From: Strongylocentrotus droebachiensis
Taxonomy: Eukaryota; Echinodermata; Echinoidea; Camarodonta; Strongylocentrotidae
Direction: 5' to 3'
DNA length: 64,000 bases
Assembly (NCBI GenBank): GCA_035222895.1
Contig: JAVYIG010000885.1
Span: 310,001-374,000, forward strand
The notes beneath the pieces were generated by a model, which was given only the letters and a program-made list of their open reading frames with translations, ran no database searches and was not told the origin of the DNA. The translations under genes were made by a program, and so were the position numbers. How positions within the stretch are numbered: position 1 is the first letter of the stretch; every line of letters starts with the position of its first letter. Below are positions 59,102-64,000 of this stretch, piece after piece.

Positions 59102-62100
59102 CTGCAAGATGAAAGAGAGAGAGAGGAAAGAAAGAATAACTTCTGCATCAGCTACTAACTCAATGAGTCACCCATTATAAATACTCAAAGAACTAACACA
59201 CTTTGGGAGTAAACTATTTTGTGTGAGATCTATTCTCTGTTTGAAGGATTGAAATATTTCATAAGAACACATTCACATAGGTCAAGGATAATTGTTTGGC
59301 CTCCCCTACTGTCAGGTAGTAAACCATCATTCTAAATATTCATCTTCTTATAAAGTGGTAATAACACCAGATATTCATTAGCCCTGTACAAATCTTAAAT
59401 ATACACATTCCCTTTCATGTAAAAAGGGGTGTTTCAAAGCAATATTTGTCTCCCTATTAAAATGAAATTCATGATTAAATCGCTTTATATTGACTACCAA
59501 TCAAAGGGCTCCCCCCCAAAGAAAAAAGAAAAATAAATAAATAAATAAAAAAATAAATAAAAAATAAAAATTAATACAAAATAAATCAATAAATTAAAAA
59601 TTACTAAATAATAATAATAGTTTGTTTGACTCTCTAAAATTGGGACGAATGAGGTCGCAGAGAAAAGAAAATATTTTTTAACAATAGCCCCTATTTTACA
59701 ATATAATTGGATGCCAGAAATCGTTTAAAAAAAAACTTAATATTGGAACATGTAGTATGGGAAATTTCCAAATTACTCTCTAACTATTAAACTTTACACC
59801 AAAGAACTTTTCATTGATCTCCTTTGAAACTCTGATGAATTGTTTCATGACGAAAACTCGTCATTTAAAATTGAAACCCCCATTTGACTTTCACCACTAC
59901 TACTTGTACTAGAGCAGAGATTGTGATAAGTCCTAAGTAAACACTAGCGTTGTAATCCACCCCCACCGAGACCTTGATGAGGTGATAGAGAGAGAGATAA
60001 GCATGATAGGGGGAAAGCATGGATGGGGAAAGGAAGGGAGTAGGGAGAAAGAGACACATGCAGGGGTTCGCTGCCAGAGTTAAAATCGTTGTTATATCGC
60101 CAATTATGGGTCATTTTGCTTCGTTTGAACTTTCATTTTGGTCTTCATCTAACTTATTAGTGATTTTTTGACATGAAAATATCTTAAAACAAGTAAAATA
60201 CTTATTTCCTACTTCTCATTTCCTTTCAGGCAGAGCCTCAGTAAGAGTTTGTTTACACTAGTATTACGTAAGATGATGAAGAGTCCAGCTGCAATTCAAT
60301 ATCATAATCTCTCACGCAGAGCCTCAAGGCTCTGTCCAAGTTTTTAACGAGAGAAACAAAATTGGGGTAGTCCAACCCCACCAGATTCCCATTGGTGCCT
60401 GTGTAATAGTAGGAGCTCTCTCAAAGTTTTAACGAGAGAAACGAAATTGGGGTAGTCCAACCCCACCAGATTCCCATTGACTGCTGTGCTATAGTGGTGG
60501 GGTATAATTTTAACGAGAGCTTTTCGTAATGTAATCAGATAATTGTAAAAAAGAGAAAATCCCCATTTTCAGTGTTTTTCAAGAAAAGTTGATAATTGAA
60601 GCCTTTTAGAAATCTGTGAAATGAAATGGTACTTACTTTGCCATTCCCTTGATGCAGATAGCGAGATCTTTGGTCATTGTACCGCCCTCTATAGTTTCAA
60701 TACAGGCTTCTTCTAGGGCTGTAGAAAACTTAGCAAGGGCTTCGTTATTATCCAACTTGGCTCTGTGTGCGAGACCACGGGTCCATGCAAAGATGGAAGC
60801 TGAATAAGGTTAAAGAGAAACATGAACATTATTGATACAATGCTATGTGACTTCTAAAGATGAAGATATTAATGGTTCAACTTAGCATGATGTGCAAGAC
60901 CGTGAGTCCATGCAAAGATGGAAGCTGAATTAAAGAGAAACATAAACATTATGGAAATTGTATTATTTACTCAGCACTTTCAAGAAATATAACAATAAAA
61001 CAATATAATCATGGTAAATACAAAATGAGAATGACAAAAAACTGTGCAAATACAAATTTGTGTAGCATTATTCTGAGTGCAAAAGATGGCGGCCAGGGAA
61101 GAAGAGAGCAAACTTAATTACTGTAACCGTAAAGGTCCCTCCACCCATGGACCTATTACGGATGGACAACGTGATTCTTTCTTTGATCCAATGATAGTCG
61201 CCGCCTTCTGATTATGTGCATCTTAATGAGAACATTCAGCTGTTTTAATAATAACGACTGCATAAGTATTTTCAGTCATTGACAAAGGAGCAGTTTCCCT
61301 CTCTTGGGTTTTGTTTGGATGGTGTGCTCTGTAAGAGTGTGTCTTAAATGAAAAGCATCCCCAATGGGGAGCAGCAAAGTTGAAAAGCAGACGATTTTGG
61401 TGATATGAAATGTATTATCACTGATTCGCACAAGTTCGCACACACCCATGACCTTATAAAACAGTTAGAAGGCCATGATCTTTATAAGCCCTGTGCTTTG
61501 TAACTCTGGAATATTATGAGGAAATAGGGGGAAAAGGGATTTTAAATCACAACCAAAAAAAACCCCCAAAAACCTCTATCTGGTAATATCAACATGTTTT
61601 TCAAAATAAAATACATGTACAGTACACGGAACAACAATTTCTGATTATAAGCCAGAACTGCACATCGATTTTCCATGATTTAGGCGAGTTATTATCTTCT
61701 GCGCATGTAGAGTAACATGTGTAAAATCACTATCTTGATTCTGTCCCAGCTTTTTGGCGGTGACCATCATGAGATCAAAGTGACGAAACATGTACTGTAT
61801 TATTGAGACGACATTGACGGAGACAATCACAATGAATTTGTTAAGAAAACAATGAATGTCCATCCGTAATAGGTCCATGCTCCACCAAACCAACTGATGC
61901 ACTCAGAAGACTGGTAAAAATATAGCATAAGGACAAATAAGAGAGTAACAAAATTAATCAAGGATAAACAATAAAGAATATAAAGAAAGGCGAGGCACAA
62001 GCAAATGTAACGCCAACATAGAAATTAAGTACACATTATATATATAACATATTAGAAAATTTACAATTTCAATAACATAATAGCATTGCCTCTCCATAAA

Positions 62101-64000
62101 ATTATGATGTAACTAACATGCTCAATATTTTATACCGGGGTTTTCTTTACCTGATTAATTGCTATCAATATAACATGTATATTAAATAACTTTGAAATAA
62201 AATGAAACTATTATCCGGACTTTATGTCACATATTTGATTGTTCACATATATAACTGAAATTGAAATTGAGATTATTGAATTGGAAATGCCCCTTCAGAG
62301 ATGTCTACATGGAGGTCCAACTGAGTGCATTCAGAAGACTGTTAACAAAATAGCATACGGACAAATAAAGAGAGTAACAAATCAAGGATAAACAATAACA
62401 ATTTTAAAAAAGAAATGAGAGGAAAGAGCAAATGTAATGCCAATATAAAAATTAAGTACACATTATATATTACATTAGAAGGTTCAAATATAATAATACC
62501 AGGGTTTTCATTTATCTAATTAAATGTTATCAAAGTATTGCATTAAACAAATTTGAAATAAGATGGAATCATGTTTCGGAATTATATCGCTTTTAGATTG
62601 TACACATAATTTATAAATATAACTAAAATTGAATTATTGAATTGAATTTAGAATAAGACAGGTTGCGCGGCGTTGGATGCTTTCCAATCTGTCAGAAAGA
62701 CAGCTATTGTAAGGATTTCACGCAGGTAAACCATACTCGAGTATCGGGAGAACCATTGATTTGTACAGAGCAAATATTGCTGAGGGGGAGAGACCGGAAG
62801 AAAGAGAGGAAACGTAATTCCAAGATATTTTCCCCTTCAATTAGGAGACAACGTGTTTTCGCTGTTATCAACTTCAGAAAATCAGAAGTTGAGAGAACGA
62901 ATGTTATACCCTGTTTAAAAAGATAAATAGAAATAGTTCTTACTCCTTCTAAAAGTGAGCCGCGCTGTCGGACCTTTTGAGCCTTTTGAGGTATAGTCAC
63001 TTTGGCAGGCATTTGAAATCACGCATCTCTGATTAATCGCCAGCGTCTCGGGCATGCTTTTTCATCGCCCAATTCTCAAAAGTCGATGCGATTTGCGCCT
63101 TTTGTTTAGAGAACAAAGGGGCATTCCAGAATGCATTCCAGAATTCATACAGAATGTGCGCATTCTGGAATGCCCTTTGTTCTCTAGACAATAGGCGCAG
63201 GTCGCATCGATTTTTTTGAGAATGTGGCTAGAATGTGCGCATTCTGGATACATTCCAGAAAGATTAACAAGGGCATTCTGAATGCATTCCGAATGCCAGT
63301 TGAATAAATACGTGGCGCCTAAGTAAACCTAGCATTCTATTTGAACGGGAGATGATATAAACGACATGACTACAATGTTATATGACTTCTAAAGATAAAG
63401 ATGTTCATGGTTCAACTTAGCACAATGTGCAAGCACTCGAGTCCATGCAAAGATGGAAGTGGAATAAGATTAAAGAGAAACATGGACATTATTGATACAA
63501 TGTTATATGACTTCTAAAGATAAAGATATTCATGGTTCAACTTAGCATGATGTGCAAGCCCACAAGTCCACATTAAGATAGTACTTACCAACTGAGTTAG
63601 TAGATGTTTCTTTGCCTTGTTGATGCATTCTATAATGTCTTGTGACTGTAGTAAGACACATCATACCTAATACACATTGAGTTAGTACTTACCAACTGAG
63701 TTAGTAGATGTTTCTTTGCCTTGTTGATGCATTCTATAATGTCTTGTGACTGTAGTAAAACACACCATACCTAATACACATTGAGATAGTACTTACCAAC
63801 TGAGTTAGTAGATGTTTCTTAGCCTTGTTGATGCATTCTATAATGTCTTGTGACTGTAGTAAGACACACCATACCTAATACACATTAAGATAGTACTTAC
63901 CAACTGAGTTAGTAGATGTTTCTTTGCCTTGTTGATGCATTCTATAATGTCTTGTGACTGTGCCATGAGCAGCTTCTGATTCGACCGTCTTCCCATCAGG
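59023..64000 (-). CDS. IDH1: NADP-dependent isocitrate dehydrogenase, C-terminal exons (5' partial)
   Basis: Converts isocitrate to 2-oxoglutarate and CO2 with NADP+, supplying cytosolic NADPH. Exons seen: 63901-64000 (continues beyond the window), 60637-60799, 59023-59101 (TGA 59023-59025); phases 1, 2 and stop all match. They encode 113 residues, the same length as residues 302-414 of 414-residue IDH1 proteins. Motifs: [20 protein letters not shown], where GTVTRH contacts NADP+; TSTN, whose Asn also binds NADP+; [36 protein letters not shown]; and a C-terminus with [14 protein letters not shown], closer to cytosolic IDH1 than to the mitochondrial paralogue. It ends AAKCK, not a clear peroxisomal SKL signal. 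The introns contain duplicated exon edges. Confidence 0.93.
59520..59625. repeat. AAATA low-complexity tract
   Basis: AAATAAATAAATAAAAAAAT-type repeats in the IDH intron. Confidence 0.85.
60325..60525. repeat. Tandem duplication of about 90 bases in IDH intron
   Basis: TTTTAACGAGAGAAAC followed by GGGGTAGTCCAACCCCACCA and GATTCCCATTG occurs twice (from about 60340 and 60427), with a third partial TTTTAACGAGAGC near 60510. Confidence 0.85.
60637..60799 (-). CDS. IDH1: IDH penultimate exon
   Basis: 163 bases, from [18 protein letters not shown] to [10 protein letters not shown]. Acceptor TTATTCAG and donor GTAAGTAC, the latter forced by frame: one base later would give an in-frame stop in the next exon. 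Confidence 0.93.
60885..60945 (-). pseudogene. Copy of the IDH penultimate-exon acceptor edge
   Basis: The minus strand has TTTAATTCAG then CTTCCATCTTTGCATGGACT, encoding [15 protein letters not shown] before a TAA stop. The acceptor is preserved. It lies about 105-130 bases upstream of the real exon. Confidence 0.85.
61146..61879. mobile_element. 734-base element with CATGGACCTATTACGGATG ends
   Basis: CATGGACCTATTACGGATG at 61146-61164 is perfectly inverted at 61861-61879. The interior shows partial further inverted similarity near the ends; no transposase is recognised. Confidence 0.78.
61895..62655. repeat. Direct tandem duplication of about 400 bases in IDH intron
   Basis: Blocks TCAGAAGACTG, GGACAAATAA, GAGAGTAACAAA, TCAAGGATAAACAATAA, AGCAAATGTAA, AAATTAAGTACACATTATAT, AATGAAACTA and GGAATC, with CATATATAACTGAAATTGA-like ends, recur in order at 61895-62290 and 62320-62655. 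Confidence 0.8.
63075..63220. repeat. Long hairpin with GCATTCTGGAATGC motifs
   Basis: CTCAAAAGTCGATGCGATTT, GCGCC and AGAGAACAAAGGGGCATTCC form the left arm; GGAATGCCCTTTGTTCTCTA, GGCGCAGGTCGCATCGA and a GAG end form the right. The stem is about 55-60 bases with mismatches. Further ATTCCAGAATGC repeats occur to 63297. Confidence 0.8.
63410..63580 (-). pseudogene. Two more decayed copies of the IDH penultimate-exon 5' edge
   Basis: TCAACTTAGCACAATGTGCA then GAGTCCATGCAAAGATGGAA at 63412-63455, and TCAACTTAGCATGATGTGCA then CAAGTCCACATTAAGATAG at 63537-63580. The first has lost its AG acceptor (CCAC); the second runs directly into the 104-base array. Confidence 0.8.
63589..63900 (-). repeat. 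IDH exon-edge array, 104-base period, three extra copies
   Basis: Exon-like blocks at 63589-63645, 63693-63749 and 63797-63853 repeat the last 57 bases of exon 63901-64000 at exactly 104-base spacing, each with donor GTAAGTACT and an upstream TTACTACAG or TTTACTACAG that can serve as an acceptor. Each block is phase 1 at both ends and would encode [19 protein letters not shown] in frame. The block at 63797 carries an AAA to TAA change (stop); the other two are open. Confidence 0.93.
63901..64000 (-). CDS. IDH1: IDH exon with NADP-binding GTVTRH, runs off the window
   Basis: 33 codons plus one base in the window, [20 protein letters not shown] then [13 protein letters not shown]. Donor GTAAGTAC at 63895-63900. 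The 3' 57 bases of this exon are repeated three more times downstream. Confidence 0.93.

Overview
The window is animal nuclear DNA: spliced genes with GT-AG introns, high-copy miniature inverted-repeat elements, tRNA-derived SINE fragments, LINE remnants and very abundant microsatellite and minisatellite DNA, plus one 200-base assembly gap. The residue patterns of the genes and the repeat style (poly-G/GA tracts, ACATGTACATGT-rich DNA, many short foldback elements) fit a marine invertebrate deuterostome, most likely an echinoderm such as a sea urchin. That assignment is inference and was not checked against any database.

Four protein-coding genes are recognisable. (1) ARF6, plus strand: exons 2-4 at 4677-7289; exon 1 lies upstream of the window. 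(2) A RIC3-like acetylcholine-receptor chaperone, plus strand, 14740-23718: complete, six exons, 400 codons. (3) A RhoGEF of the Tuba/DNMBP-ARHGEF37/38 family, minus strand, 56964 down to 37176: end of the DH domain, BAR domain and two C-terminal SH3 domains, with three related charged cassette exons inside the BAR region. (4) NADP-dependent isocitrate dehydrogenase (IDH1-like), minus strand, 64000 down to 59023: the C-terminal 113 residues. The genes have unrelated housekeeping or signalling roles and do not form a functional cluster.

Layout: 1-4676, ARF6 upstream/intron DNA; 4677-7620, ARF6; 7620-14690, intergenic repeats; 14740-23718, RIC3 with two foldback regions in intron 1; 23719-37175, a long gene-poor stretch of repeats; 37176-56964, the RhoGEF; 57686-57885, gap; 59023-64000, IDH.

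The outstanding observation is that all four genes have exon edges copied into tandem arrays next to the real exon, carrying the splice junction and often a usable splice site. Examples are 16 units at RIC3 exon 2, four copies of RIC3 exon 4, four copies of an IDH exon edge at an exact 104-base period, and arrays at many RhoGEF exons. Several units have matching phases at both ends, so splicing them in would keep the reading frame. Whether these are used in transcripts, are neutral slippage products, or are partly assembly artefacts cannot be decided from sequence alone.
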